This document shows, piece by piece, positions 37,282 through 47,632 of a stretch of 64,000 bases of DNA. Made by a program: the position numbers and the translations under genes. The stretch is from assembly GCF_006874705.1 (NCBI RefSeq), contig NZ_CP035382.1, positions 4,650,001 through 4,714,000 of the forward strand, given 5' to 3'. The stretch's first letter is position 1; the number at the start of each line of letters is the position of its first letter. The notes under the pieces were generated by a model, which saw only the letters and a list, made by a program, of their open reading frames with translations, had not been told where the DNA came from and made no database searches. The DNA is from Leclercia adecarboxylata (GTDB lineage: Bacteria; Pseudomonadota; Gammaproteobacteria; Enterobacterales; Enterobacteriaceae).

Positions 37282-39883
37282 AGCGCGAGTTAAAACAAAA
37301 CGTCGTATTTCGCCTTTCTGGTTACTGCCGGTTATCGCTCTGATGATCGCCGGCTGGTTAATCTGGACCAGTTATGAAGATCGCGGCAATACCATTACCA
37401 TTGATTTCCAGAGCGCCGACGGTATCGTTGCGGGCCGTACGCCCGTGCGTTTCCAGGGGGTTGAGGTGGGCACCGTCCAGGATATTTCTCTGGACAAGAA
37501 CCTGAATAAAATTGAGGTTCGCGCCAGCATCAAGTCCGATATGAAAGACGCCCTGCGGGAAGAGACGCAGTTCTGGCTGGTGACGCCAAAAGCCTCGCTG
37601 GCGGGCGTTTCCGGGCTGGATGCGCTGGTCGGCGGCAACTACATCGGCATGATGCCGGGCAAAGGTGAGCCAAAGGATCACTTTACCGCCCTGGATACGC
37701 AGCCGAAGTACCGGCTCAACAACGGCGATCTGATGATTCATCTCCACGCCCCGGATCTGGGCTCACTGAACAGCGGGTCGCTGGTCTATTTCCGCAAGAT
37801 CCCCGTGGGCCGCGTCTACGACTACGCCATCACCCCCAATAAGCAGGGGGTGACCATCGACGTGCTGATTGAACGACGCTTCACCTCGCTGGTGAAAAAA
37901 GGGAGCCGCTTCTGGAACGTCTCTGGCGTCGATGCCGACCTGAGCCTGAGCGGGGCCAAAGTGAAGCTGGAAAGCCTCGCGGCGCTGGTGAATGGTGCCA
38001 TCGCCTTCGATTCGCCGGAAGGCTCCGAGCCCGCCACACAGGAAGATGATTTCGGCCTGTACAAAGATCTGGCCCACAGCCAGCGCGGCGTGATCGTCAA
38101 GCTCACCCTCCCCTCTGCGGATGGCCTCAAGGCCGACTCCACGCCGCTGATGTATCAGGGGCTACAGGTAGGTCAGCTCACCAAAATGACGCTGAATCCT
38201 GGCGGCCTGGTGACCGGTGAGATGACCGTTGATCCCAGCGTGGTCGATCTGCTGCGGGAAAAAACGCGTATCGAAATGCGCAGCCCTAAGCTGTCCCTCA
38301 GCAACCCCAGCGTCAGCAGCCTGCTCACCGGCAGTACCTTTGAGCTGATCCCCGGCGGCGGCGAACCGGTCAATCAGTTTACTATCGCCCCTGCCGATAA
38401 GGCGCTGTTACAAAAACCAGGTGTCCTGACCGTAAGCCTTAGCGCGCCGGAAAGCTACGGTATCGACGCCGGTCAGCCGCTGATTCTGCACGGCGTGCAG
38501 ATTGGTCAGGTGCTTGAGCGGTCGTTAACCAGCAAAGGGGTTACCTTTGAGGTGGCGATCGATCCGCAGTACCGCGAGCTGGTGCATGGCGACAGCAAAT
38601 TCGTGGTCAACAGCCGGGTGGATGTCAAAGTCGGGCTCGACGGGGTCGAGTTCCTGGCGGCCAGCGCCAGCGAGTGGATCAGCGGCGGGATCCGTATCCT
38701 GCCGGGTGAGAAAGGCGCCATGCGCGACAGCTACCCGTTGTATGCCAACCTGGACAAAGCCCTCGAAAACAGCCTGAGCGATCTGCCGACCACCACCCTC
38801 ACGCTGGTAGCCGACACCCTGCCGGACGTGCAGGCGGGCTCGGTGGTGCTGTATCGCAAATTCGAAGTGGGCGAGGTGATCCTTGTGCGCCCGCGCGCAA
38901 ATGCCTTTGATATCGAACTGCATATCAAACCGGAGTACCGCAAGCTGCTGACCAGCAACAGCGTGTTCTGGGCCGAAGGCGGGGCCAAGGTGCAGCTCAA
39001 CGGCAGCGGTCTGACGGTGCAGGCCTCCCCGCTCTCCCGTGCCCTGCGCGGCGCCATCAGCTTTGACAACCTGAGCGGTGCCAGCGCCAGCCAGCGTAAA
39101 GGTGACAAGCGGATCCTCTATCCGTCTGAAACTGCCGCCCGCGCGGTGGGCGGTCAGATCACCCTGCACGCCTTTGATGCCGGCAAGCTCGCGGAAGGGA
39201 TGCCGGTGCGCTATCTGGGGATTGATATTGGTCAGGTCCAGAGCCTGAAGCTGATTACCGCCCGCAATGAAGTGCAGGCCACGGCGGTGCTGTATCCGGA
39301 ATATGTCGATAACTTCGCCCGCGCCGGAACGCGTTTCTCGGTGATCACCCCGCAGATTTCCGCCGCAGGCGTGGAGCATCTGGATACTATCCTCCAGCCC
39401 TATATCAACGTCGAGCCCGGACAGGGCAAACCGCGCCGCGATTTTGAGTTGCAGGAAGCGACCATCACCGACTCACGCTATCTCGATGGCCTGAGCATTG
39501 TGGTGGAAGTGCCGGATGCGGCATCGCTCGATATCGGTACGCCGGTGCTGTTCCGCGGAATGGAAGTGGGCACGGTCACTGGCCTGACGTTGGGGACGCT
39601 TTCCGACAGGGTGATGGTGGCCCTGCGCATCAGCGATCGTTATCAGCATCTGGTGCGGAACAACTCGGTCTTCTGGCTGGCCTCCGGCTACTCGCTCGAT
39701 TTCGGCCTGACCGGCGGGGTAGTGAAAACCGGGACCTTCAACCAGTTTATCCGTGGGGGGATCGCCTTCGCGACGCCACCGGGCACGCCGCTGGCACCGA
39801 AATCCCAGCCCGGCAAGCACTTCCTGTTGCAGGAGAGCGAGCCGAAAGAGTGGCGCACCTGGGGAACCGCCCTGCCACGTTAA
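37250..39883 (+). CDS. letB: LetB (YebT), seven-MCE envelope lipid conduit
   Basis: Protein that forms a tunnel of stacked rings bridging inner and outer membranes for lipid movement. 877 residues, the E. coli length, from ATG 37250 (MSQETPAS). One TM helix near residues 22-42 anchors it; seven MCE repeats follow, each beginning with a G-x-V-x-G-x-P/T-V or similar element (for example [35 protein letters not shown]). Overlaps the end of letA, which suggests coupled translation, and is followed 77 bases on by rsmF. Confidence 0.97.
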   Translation: MSQETPASPTEARVKTKRRISPFWLLPVIALMIAGWLIWTSYEDRGNTITIDFQSADGIVAGRTPVRFQGVEVGTVQDISLDKNLNKIEVRASIKSDMKDALREETQFWLVTPKASLAGVSGLDALVGGNYIGMMPGKGEPKDHFTALDTQPKYRLNNGDLMIHLHAPDLGSLNSGSLVYFRKIPVGRVYDYAITPNKQGVTIDVLIERRFTSLVKKGSRFWNVSGVDADLSLSGAKVKLESLAALVNGAIAFDSPEGSEPATQEDDFGLYKDLAHSQRGVIVKLTLPSADGLKADSTPLMYQGLQVGQLTKMTLNPGGLVTGEMTVDPSVVDLLREKTRIEMRSPKLSLSNPSVSSLLTGSTFELIPGGGEPVNQFTIAPADKALLQKPGVLTVSLSAPESYGIDAGQPLILHGVQIGQVLERSLTSKGVTFEVAIDPQYRELVHGDSKFVVNSRVDVKVGLDGVEFLAASASEWISGGIRILPGEKGAMRDSYPLYANLDKALENSLSDLPTTTLTLVADTLPDVQAGSVVLYRKFEVGEVILVRPRANAFDIELHIKPEYRKLLTSNSVFWAEGGAKVQLNGSGLTVQASPLSRALRGAISFDNLSGASASQRKGDKRILYPSETAARAVGGQITLHAFDAGKLAEGMPVRYLGIDIGQVQSLKLITARNEVQATAVLYPEYVDNFARAGTRFSVITPQISAAGVEHLDTILQPYINVEPGQGKPRRDFELQEATITDSRYLDGLSIVVEVPDAASLDIGTPVLFRGMEVGTVTGLTLGTLSDRVMVALRISDRYQHLVRNNSVFWLASGYSLDFGLTGGVVKTGTFNQFIRGGIAFATPPGTPLAPKSQPGKHFLLQESEPKEWRTWGTALPR

Positions 39884-39959
39884 TGCCTGCGCTCCGGTGT
39901 CAACCCACCGGAGCCTTTGTGGTACACTGCGCGCCTCTTTTACTCCCTGTGGTGCGCTC

Positions 39960-41402
39960 GTGTCTCAACGTCCCGTCTATCTGCCAGATGAATTTCTGGC
40001 GCAAATGCGCCAGGCTCTGCCTGACTCTCTCGCTCTCGATGCGTTTATCGCCGCCTGCCAGCGCCCGCTGCGCCGCAGCCTGCGCGTCAATACCCTGAAA
40101 ATCAGCGTGGCGGATTTCCTCACCCTGGTCGCGCCGTACGGCTGGCAACTGACGCCGGTTCCGTGGTGCGAAGAGGGATTCTGGATCGAACGTGACGACG
40201 AGGAAGCCCTGCCGCTGGGCAGTACCGCCGAGCACCTGAGCGGGCTGTTTTACATTCAGGAAGCCAGCTCCATGCTGCCGGTTGCCGCACTCTTTGCTGA
40301 CGACAATACGCCATCCCGCGTGATGGACGTGGCGGCAGCCCCGGGCTCCAAAACTACCCAAATCGCCGCGCGGATGAATAATCAGGGGGCGATCCTCGCC
40401 AATGAGTTTTCCGCCAGCCGCGTTAAGGTGCTGCATGCCAATATTAGCCGCTGCGGGATCAGCAACGTGGCGTTAACCCATTTTGATGGCCGCGTCTTTG
40501 GCGCCGCCCTGCCGGAAGCTTTTGATGCGATCCTGCTGGACGCCCCCTGCTCCGGCGAAGGGGTGGTGCGCAAAGATCCCGATGCGCTGAAGAACTGGTC
40601 CGTGGCCAGCAATCTGGAGATCGCCGCCACCCAGCGCGAGCTGATCGACAGCGCCTTCCATGCCCTGCGCCCCGGCGGCACCCTGGTGTACTCCACCTGC
40701 ACCCTCAACCGCGACGAGAACGAAGCGGTCTGCCTGTGGTTAAAAGAGCAGTATCCCGACGCCGTGGAGTTTCTGCCGCTGAACGACCTGTTCGCCAGCG
40801 CCAGTGAATGCGTCACGCCGGAAGGCTTCCTGCACGTCTTCCCGCACATCTACGACTGCGAAGGCTTCTTCGTGGCGCGGCTGCGCAAAACGGCCGCCAT
40901 CGCGCCGCTGCCAGCCCCTAAATTCAAGGTCGGCAATTTCCCGTTTACGCCGCTAAAAACTCGTGAAGCCACGCAGATCGCCGCTGCGGCAAACCAGGCC
41001 GGTCTGCACTGGGGCGACAACCTGCGCCTGTGGCAGCGCGACAAAGAGGTGTGGTTATTCCCGACGGAGATTGAGCCGCTGATCGGCAAAGTGCGCTTCT
41101 CCCGCCTCGGCATCCGCCTGGCAGAAACCCACAATAAAGGTTACCGCTGGCAGCATGAAGCGGTGATCGCCCTGGCCAGTCAGGACAACGCCTTTGCCTT
41201 AACCCAGCAGGAAGCGGAAGAGTGGTATCGCGGCCGCGACGTCTGGCCGCAGGAGAGCCCTGCCGGAGATGATGCGGTAGTGACTTACCAGGGCTTCCCC
41301 CTCGGTCTGGCGAAAAAAGTGGGCTCACGTCTGAAGAATAGCTACCCGCGCGAGCTGGTTCGCGATGGTCGTTTGTTTACCGGTAACGGTGACGCGGGCT
41401 AA
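39960..41402 (+). CDS. rsmF: 16S rRNA (cytosine-1407-C5) methyltransferase RsmF
   Basis: SAM-dependent m5C methyltransferase acting on C1407 of 16S rRNA in the 30S subunit. GTG start at 39960 (480 aa; E. coli 479), since the frame further upstream lies inside letB. Motifs: SAM-binding [16 protein letters not shown], the catalytic pair [14 protein letters not shown] and [12 protein letters not shown], then the C-terminal PUA-like part. Same direction as letAB. Confidence 0.95.
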   Translation: MSQRPVYLPDEFLAQMRQALPDSLALDAFIAACQRPLRRSLRVNTLKISVADFLTLVAPYGWQLTPVPWCEEGFWIERDDEEALPLGSTAEHLSGLFYIQEASSMLPVAALFADDNTPSRVMDVAAAPGSKTTQIAARMNNQGAILANEFSASRVKVLHANISRCGISNVALTHFDGRVFGAALPEAFDAILLDAPCSGEGVVRKDPDALKNWSVASNLEIAATQRELIDSAFHALRPGGTLVYSTCTLNRDENEAVCLWLKEQYPDAVEFLPLNDLFASASECVTPEGFLHVFPHIYDCEGFFVARLRKTAAIAPLPAPKFKVGNFPFTPLKTREATQIAAAANQAGLHWGDNLRLWQRDKEVWLFPTEIEPLIGKVRFSRLGIRLAETHNKGYRWQHEAVIALASQDNAFALTQQEAEEWYRGRDVWPQESPAGDDAVVTYQGFPLGLAKKVGSRLKNSYPRELVRDGRLFTGNGDAG

Positions 41403-41506
41403 AAAAAGGCACTTTTTTACTGGCGCTTTTGCTCTCCATTGACCAGGCTGAAAAGTGGGCGACTATACTGGTCGTACCAGACCACAGCGAGATTCTGGAG
41501 AGCATT

Positions 41507-41746
41507 ATGACGAAAACCAATGTGCGCATTGGCGCATTCGAAATCGATGATGCCGAGTTAAACGGCGATACGCAGGGCGAACGAACGTTAACCATCCCCT
41601 GCAAGTCTGACCCTGACCTGTGCATGCAGCTCGATGCCTGGGATGCAGATACCAGCGTCCCGGCACTCCTCGATGGCGAACACTCCGTACTATACCGTGA
41701 GCATTACGACCAAGGTTCCGATGCCTGGATCATGCGCCTTGCATGA
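41507..41746 (+). CDS. yebV: YebV small conserved protein
   Basis: 79-residue conserved protein of unknown function. MTKTNVRIGAFEIDDAEL, LTIPCKSDPDLCMQLDAWDAD and SDAWIMRLA match the E. coli YebV product. The start is ATG 41507 with GGAG at 41497-41500; a 26-codon upstream extension is not conserved. Stand-alone gene with its own terminator. Confidence 0.9.
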   Translation: MTKTNVRIGAFEIDDAELNGDTQGERTLTIPCKSDPDLCMQLDAWDADTSVPALLDGEHSVLYREHYDQGSDAWIMRLA

Positions 41747-41758
41747 TTTGGAGAGAAC

Positions 41759-41782
41759 CCGCCCGCAGGCGGGTTATTTGTC
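41759..41782 (+). terminator. yebV terminator
   Basis: Stem AACCCGCC/GGCGGGTT with loop CGCA, followed by ATTTG, 12 bases after yebV. Confidence 0.75.
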
Positions 41783-41850
41783 AGCGTATTTTCCCCTTCC
41801 CTGAATCATCCCCTACAATATTAATACGATAGTGAATGCTAAGGGGCATG

Positions 41851-42042
41851 ATGTACGCACTGGTTCTGTTTATCTGTTATCTGGACGCGGGTTGCGAAGA
41901 CCTGGTCGTGGACGTTTATCGCACCGAACTGCAGTGCGAGGCTTCGATGGACGATCAGCGGATCCGTCACGGCGGCTGCTATCCGGTCGAAGACTTTATC
42001 GACGGCTTCTGGCGTCCGGCTCAGGAGTATGCCGACCTCTAA
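41851..42042 (+). CDS. yebW: YebW small conserved protein
   Basis: 63-residue protein of unknown function with four cysteines (CYLDAGCED, QCEAS, GGCYPVEDF) and conserved DFIDGFWRPAQEY. The start is ATG 41851 with AGGGG 4 bases upstream; an adjacent ATG at 41848 is only 1 base away from it. Its stop abuts that of the convergent pphA with no base between. Confidence 0.88.
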   Translation: MYALVLFICYLDAGCEDLVVDVYRTELQCEASMDDQRIRHGGCYPVEDFIDGFWRPAQEYADL

Positions 42043-42684
42043 TCACTGTAGCTGCGCCAGAGTCAACGACCCGCCAAACACCGCCCCGGTATCGATATAG
42101 TGCAGGTTCTGGCAATCAAACCGCTGACTTAGCGGCGTATGGCCAAACCAGAAGTGATCGGCCCCGGCGATCCCCTCCTCATGACCGTTCATTAGAGCCC
42201 GCAGGCGATCCCTGTCCCACAGAATGCGCTGCTTCGCGACCGGTTTATCCCATTCATACTGCGATGACGGGTAATCGGCATGGGCAATCACGTTCACGCC
42301 GTTGGCGCAGGTGATTTCGATAATCCACGGCAGCGTTTCGCAGCGCCTGAACAGGTCGAGAGCCTGCTGCTGGTCGCCCTTTAATTCGGCAAACCAGACG
42401 CCGCCGTTCATCAACCACAGCCCGAAGCTCTTATTATGCAGGGCATCCAGCGCCATCTGCTCATGATTGCCGCGCACCGCATAAAACCAGTTTTCATTTA
42501 ATAACTGCAGGCATTTGACGCTGTCCGGCCCGCGGTCGATAAGATCGCCGACGCAAATAAGTAAATCCTCATACGGATTAAAATGTCGCTGCTCTATTTC
42601 ATCCATAAGCAGTTGATAACAGCCGTGAAGATCGCTTACCACCCAGACGTGTCGCCAGTTGTGACCATCAAGTTTTAGATACAT
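42043..42684 (-). CDS. pphA: Serine/threonine protein phosphatase PphA/PrpA
   Basis: PPP-family metallophosphatase (213 aa) of the bacterial PrpA/PrpB type. Metal-binding motifs are intact: SDLHGCYQ, GDLIDRGPDS, RGNHEQM, IAHADYP and FGHTPLSQ. In E. coli PphA is heat-induced and feeds into the CpxRA/HtrA misfolding response. The position between yebW and the SdsR region marks it as pphA rather than the paralogue pphB, whose sequence is similar. Confidence 0.9.
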   Translation of the reverse strand: MYLKLDGHNWRHVWVVSDLHGCYQLLMDEIEQRHFNPYEDLLICVGDLIDRGPDSVKCLQLLNENWFYAVRGNHEQMALDALHNKSFGLWLMNGGVWFAELKGDQQQALDLFRRCETLPWIIEITCANGVNVIAHADYPSSQYEWDKPVAKQRILWDRDRLRALMNGHEEGIAGADHFWFGHTPLSQRFDCQNLHYIDTGAVFGGSLTLAQLQ

Positions 42685-42862
42685 AGCGCCTCCTCAGGAT
42701 CAGTATAGCCCCTGCGGAATGGAGCACTGGTGAGGAGAGGAAGGCACCCTGTTTAATAACCTCAATCGTTATTAAACGAAGCGGAAATAAAGGTTTAGCA
42801 ACGGTTAAATGATTATCCGATGACCTTTAAGATAATTGCAGAATTATAAAGAGGTCTTCATC

Positions 42863-43810
42863 GTGTCAAATACTATCCTGCCTGCTGAGGTGCCATACGC
42901 GCACCGTTCTTCCGTTATTCTCGCCCTGACGAAAGGCGATCTTACGCCCGGGCCGCTGTGGCAAAAACGCGATTACCGGCTGAAATTTTTCCTGCGCACC
43001 CTGCTGTTCTGGTCTTCGACCACCCGCATGCTGGAGACGATCGCCCGTCGCGATGATTTTTCAACCTTGCTGAAGGCACAGCCAACGCTGCCGGTGAAAA
43101 CCCAGCGCCAGTACCTCACCCGCGGGCTGACGGCCGGTGAGCGCGCGGCGGCGATCCTGCACCACTACGCCTGGATTGATGCGCTACCGGATAGTAGCCT
43201 GGCGCATCTTTTTACCAGCCCGTCGCCGCTTCCGCTGCTGCAGTTCGCCACCAAAGAGGACGCCTGCTATACGATCTGCGCCACTTCCGCGGTGAAGGCC
43301 GAGCGCGAGGGCGAAACCACTCTCTGGTTACGCGCCGGGGATAATACCCTGCTGGCGAGTCTGACCTTCAGCGTCGTCGGAGAGAACGGGCGCAGCGCGC
43401 TGGTGATTGGCGGCCTGCAGGGGCCACGCCGGGATGTCGGCCGGGAGACGATTAAAAACGCCACACGGGCCTGTTATGGCCTGTTTCCGAAACGTATTCT
43501 GCTGGAAGCCGTCTTCAACCTGGCGAAGCAGTCAGATATCAGCGCCATTTACGGCGTCAGCGATGAGGGCCATGTTTTTCGCGCCCTGCGTTACCGTCTG
43601 AGCAAAGGGCGCCATCTGCACGCCAGCTACGATGAATTCTGGGCGTCACTGGGCGGTAAGCAGGACAATGCCTTCCGCTGGGCCCTGCCAGCCGGCATGG
43701 AACGCAAATCACTGGAGAGCATTGCCAGTAAAAAACGCGCCGAATACCGTCGTCGTTTTCAGCTGCTGGATGAGATTGAGCAGGCCATCCGCGTCCGGTT
43801 TTGCCGCTAA
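42863..43810 (+). CDS. VirK/YbjX family protein (DUF535)
   Basis: 315-residue protein of the VirK/YbjX (DUF535) family. Family marks are the central GGLQGPRRDVGRETIKNATRA and SDISAIYGVSDEGHVFRAL, and the C-terminal KRAEYRRRFQLLDEI. Relatives in Shigella (VirK), Salmonella and E. coli (YbjX) are linked to virulence or to PhoP-dependent membrane peptide resistance; the biochemical role is unknown. GTG start at 42863 behind AAAGAGG; an in-frame ATG-like start at 42836 has no ribosome site. E. coli K-12 lacks a gene here. Confidence 0.85.
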   Translation: MSNTILPAEVPYAHRSSVILALTKGDLTPGPLWQKRDYRLKFFLRTLLFWSSTTRMLETIARRDDFSTLLKAQPTLPVKTQRQYLTRGLTAGERAAAILHHYAWIDALPDSSLAHLFTSPSPLPLLQFATKEDACYTICATSAVKAEREGETTLWLRAGDNTLLASLTFSVVGENGRSALVIGGLQGPRRDVGRETIKNATRACYGLFPKRILLEAVFNLAKQSDISAIYGVSDEGHVFRALRYRLSKGRHLHASYDEFWASLGGKQDNAFRWALPAGMERKSLESIASKKRAEYRRRFQLLDEIEQAIRVRFCR

Positions 43811-43966
43811 TATCTGCTTTCATCGGTGACAGGCAAAAATTTAACACAAGCGCTAAAAAGCGCTGGACTTCCGCCGGGCGTAGTGTGGTATGGTTTAAGG
43901 AATAACAGAGGATGTTGCCCAACTGTTAAAGTCCGCAACAGGAAAATGCGTTTACTTTCAACAGAT

Positions 43967-44069
43967 AAAAAGAGACCGAATACGATTCCTGTATTCGGTC
44001 CAGGGAAATGGCTCTTGGGAGAGAGCCGTGCGCTAAAAGTTGGCATTAATGCAGGCTAAGTCGCCTTGC
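43967..44069 (-). ncRNA. sdsR: SdsR (RyeB) sigmaS-dependent small RNA
   Basis: Hfq-dependent small RNA of about 103 bases, abundant in stationary phase, which represses porins, mutS and other mRNAs in Salmonella and E. coli. The 5' part GCAAGGCGACTTAGCC and the middle CCAACTTTTAGCGCACGG are recognised. The hairpin arms at about 43974-44000 (GACCGAATAC/GTATTCGGTC) form its terminator and end in TTTTT. The sequence is very close to E. coli RyeB. Confidence 0.95.
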
Positions 44070-44075
44070 ACTTTA

Positions 44076-44082
44076 AGAATAG
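44076..44082 (-). promoter_or_regulatory. sigmaS-type -10 element of sdsR
   Basis: CTATTCT on the minus strand, 6 bases before the SdsR 5' end, close to the sigmaS consensus CTATACT. Strong sigmaS dependence of SdsR is known. Confidence 0.8.
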
Positions 44083-44153
44083 ATGACGACGCCAGGTTTT
44101 CCAGTCCGCAGCAAAAGTGGCCTGAAAAAAAGCGTTAGCCTGTCCTTAAACAC

Positions 44154-44194
44154 AAAAACCGCAATGCTTCCGAAGAGAAGCCTGCGGTTTTTTT
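44154..44194. terminator. Terminator between RyeA and yebY
   Basis: Stem AACCGCA.GCTTC/GAAGC.TGCGGTT with A-run before and TTTTTTT after. It ends RyeA (plus strand), and the A-run gives it some activity for yebY (minus strand). Confidence 0.9.
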
Positions 44195-44209
44195 ATTGGA
44201 AGCGGGAAG

Positions 44210-45811
<1,602 letters not shown>

Positions 45812-45947
45812 CACATACATTCCTTTTTGTTATGCCTGATTGTCAGAGGATAACTCTGTATAATGATCCAGTCGAGGATCATCCTGCCCGGGCTTGTCAA
45901 TGCGCCGCCGTTTGGGTAACGTTGGCCCGCAAATGAAGGAGACCCTT

Positions 45948-46178
45948 ATGAAGACTAATCTCGCCACCCTCCCCCAGGAGGAGATGGACAAAGTGAATGT
46001 AGATTTGGCCGCTGCGGGCGTAGCTTTTAAAGAGCGCTATAACATGCCGGTTATCGCTGAGGTGGTAGAGCGGGAACAACCGGCGCACCTGCGCGACTGG
46101 TTCCGCGAGCGACTGATTGCGCATCGATTAACCTCTGTTAACCTCTCGCGCCTGCCGTGGGAGCCGAAAGTTAAGTAA
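45948..46178 (+). CDS. holE: DNA polymerase III theta subunit HolE
   Basis: 76-residue subunit of the pol III core that binds the epsilon proofreading subunit and stabilises it. The conserved part [20 protein letters not shown] and [19 protein letters not shown] is nearly as in E. coli, with [11 protein letters not shown] at the end. Start ATG 45948 with AAGGAG upstream; an 18-codon upstream extension lacks conservation. Stand-alone gene, divergent from yobA. Confidence 0.96.
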   Translation: MKTNLATLPQEEMDKVNVDLAAAGVAFKERYNMPVIAEVVEREQPAHLRDWFRERLIAHRLTSVNLSRLPWEPKVK

Positions 46179-46285
46179 CCTTACCCGCTGTTACAGTTCC
46201 TTACACAGATTATGCCAGGATAAAAAGCCCTGATTCATTCAGGGGCTTTATGAATCTCTGCGACTCCGTGCATAAGGAAATCACG

Positions 46286-46945
46286 ATGTCTCACTGGACT
46301 ATTGCGTCTGCTCAGTACCAGCCGACCCATCACTGCGTGGACGACCACGTATCACACCATCTGCGTTTTATCACCGCCGCCGCACGCCAGCAGTGCAATT
46401 TGCTGCTCTTTCCGGAACTCTCGTTAACCGGCCCGGTCTTACCAAACAGCCAACTCCCTGCCCCACCTGCTCGCCAGCAGCTCGCGCCGCTGCATGAGGC
46501 CGTGAAGGCGTGTAACCTCTCGGTTATTGCCGGGATCACGGTGGACGATAACGGCCAGCGTCAGCGTGGGCTGGCGTGGTTTAGCCCGGAACGGCCCCAG
46601 GCCATTCTCTACCCGCATGGCGCAGGTGCCTGTCTGGAGAGTCGACACAGCAGCGGCCTGTCTCTTGTCGATGCTCACGCCGAGCCGCCCAATATCACCC
46701 CCAACGCCACGCTGTTTACCCGCGGCATGGCGGTGAGTGAAGCTGAAAGGCCCGCCTCCTTTGCACAGTGGCAGCGTTTTGCCCATCGCTACGGGATTGC
46801 GGTGCTGGTGGCCAATCACGACGGCGGTAGCGCCCTGTGGGATGCGCGCGGACAGTTAATCCTTCGCGCCGATCCCGGCGAGCTGTTATTAACGGGTCGC
46901 TATGTAGAGCAGAGTTGGCAAGGTGAGATCATTCCATTACGCTAA
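46286..46945 (+). CDS. yobB: YobB, carbon-nitrogen hydrolase-like protein, catalytic site incomplete
   Basis: 219-residue member of the nitrilase fold. The first part with FPELSLTGP (Glu44) is the usual catalytic glutamate region, and VIAGITV and VLVANHDGGSALWD are later fold strands. But the segments that should hold the catalytic Lys and Cys are replaced (LYPHGAGACL; no CYDxR-like motif), and the protein is shorter than typical members (about 260-300). E. coli YobB seems similar. It may be a pseudoenzyme. Start ATG 46286 with AAGGAAA. 24 bases before exoX. Confidence 0.85.
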   Translation: MSHWTIASAQYQPTHHCVDDHVSHHLRFITAAARQQCNLLLFPELSLTGPVLPNSQLPAPPARQQLAPLHEAVKACNLSVIAGITVDDNGQRQRGLAWFSPERPQAILYPHGAGACLESRHSSGLSLVDAHAEPPNITPNATLFTRGMAVSEAERPASFAQWQRFAHRYGIAVLVANHDGGSALWDARGQLILRADPGELLLTGRYVEQSWQGEIIPLR

Positions 46946-46969
46946 ACCTTTTACGGCCAGGAGAGAGCC

Positions 46970-47632
46970 ATGCTACGTGTCATCGACACCGAAACCTGCG
47001 ATCTGCAGGGAGGGATTGTGGAAGTGGCGTCTGTCGATGTTGTGAACGGGCAGATCGTCAACCCATGCAGCCATCTGGTGCGTCCGGATCGCCCCATCAG
47101 CCCGCAGGCGATGGCGATTCACCGCATCACCGAGGCGATGGTGGCCGACAAACCCTGGATTGAAGAGGTGATCCCGCACTATCACGGCAGCCAGTGGTAT
47201 GTGGCGCATAACGCCAGCTTCGATCGCCGCGTTCTGCCCGAGATGCCGGGAGAATGGATCTGTACCATGAAGCTGGCCCGGCGCGTATGGCCGGGGATCA
47301 AATACAGCAATATGGCGCTCTATAAGTCGCGCAAACTCAGCGTCAGGACGCCGGAAGGGCTGCATCATCACCGCGCCCTGTACGACTGCTATATTACCGC
47401 CGCGTTGCTGATTGATATCATGAACACCACCGGCTGGACCCCGGATGAGATGGCCGACATCACCGGACGACCGGCGCTGTTGACCACCTTTACCTTCGGT
47501 AAATATCGCGGGAAAGCGGTAGCGGAGGTGGCAGACAAAGATCCGGGCTATCTGCGCTGGCTGTATAACAACCTCGACAGAATGAGCCCCGAGCTGCGCC
47601 TCACCCTGAAGCACTATCTGGGCGGATCCTGA
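46970..47632 (+). CDS. exoX: Exodeoxyribonuclease X
   Basis: DnaQ-like 3'-5' DNA exonuclease (220 aa, E. coli length) that works in mismatch repair and UV repair. DEDDh motifs are intact: [23 protein letters not shown], and [18 protein letters not shown]-terminal domain of about 60 residues ([22 protein letters not shown]) follows. GGAGAG precedes the ATG. It ends inside the last bases of the convergent ptrB (19-base overlap). Confidence 0.96.
   Translation: MLRVIDTETCDLQGGIVEVASVDVVNGQIVNPCSHLVRPDRPISPQAMAIHRITEAMVADKPWIEEVIPHYHGSQWYVAHNASFDRRVLPEMPGEWICTMKLARRVWPGIKYSNMALYKSRKLSVRTPEGLHHHRALYDCYITAALLIDIMNTTGWTPDEMADITGRPALLTTFTFGKYRGKAVAEVADKDPGYLRWLYNNLDRMSPELRLTLKHYLGGS

Larger units (their letters stand above)
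43910..44188 (+). ncRNA. ryeA: RyeA/SraC antisense small RNA
   Basis: Plus-strand transcript that is antisense to SdsR, by position between pphA and yebY as in E. coli. The 3' end is the terminator at 44154-44194. The 5' end is a guess: in E. coli it is about 250-275 bases long. It can pair along the full SdsR sequence; in E. coli the pair is destroyed by RNase III and RyeA and SdsR control each other's level. Confidence 0.7.
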
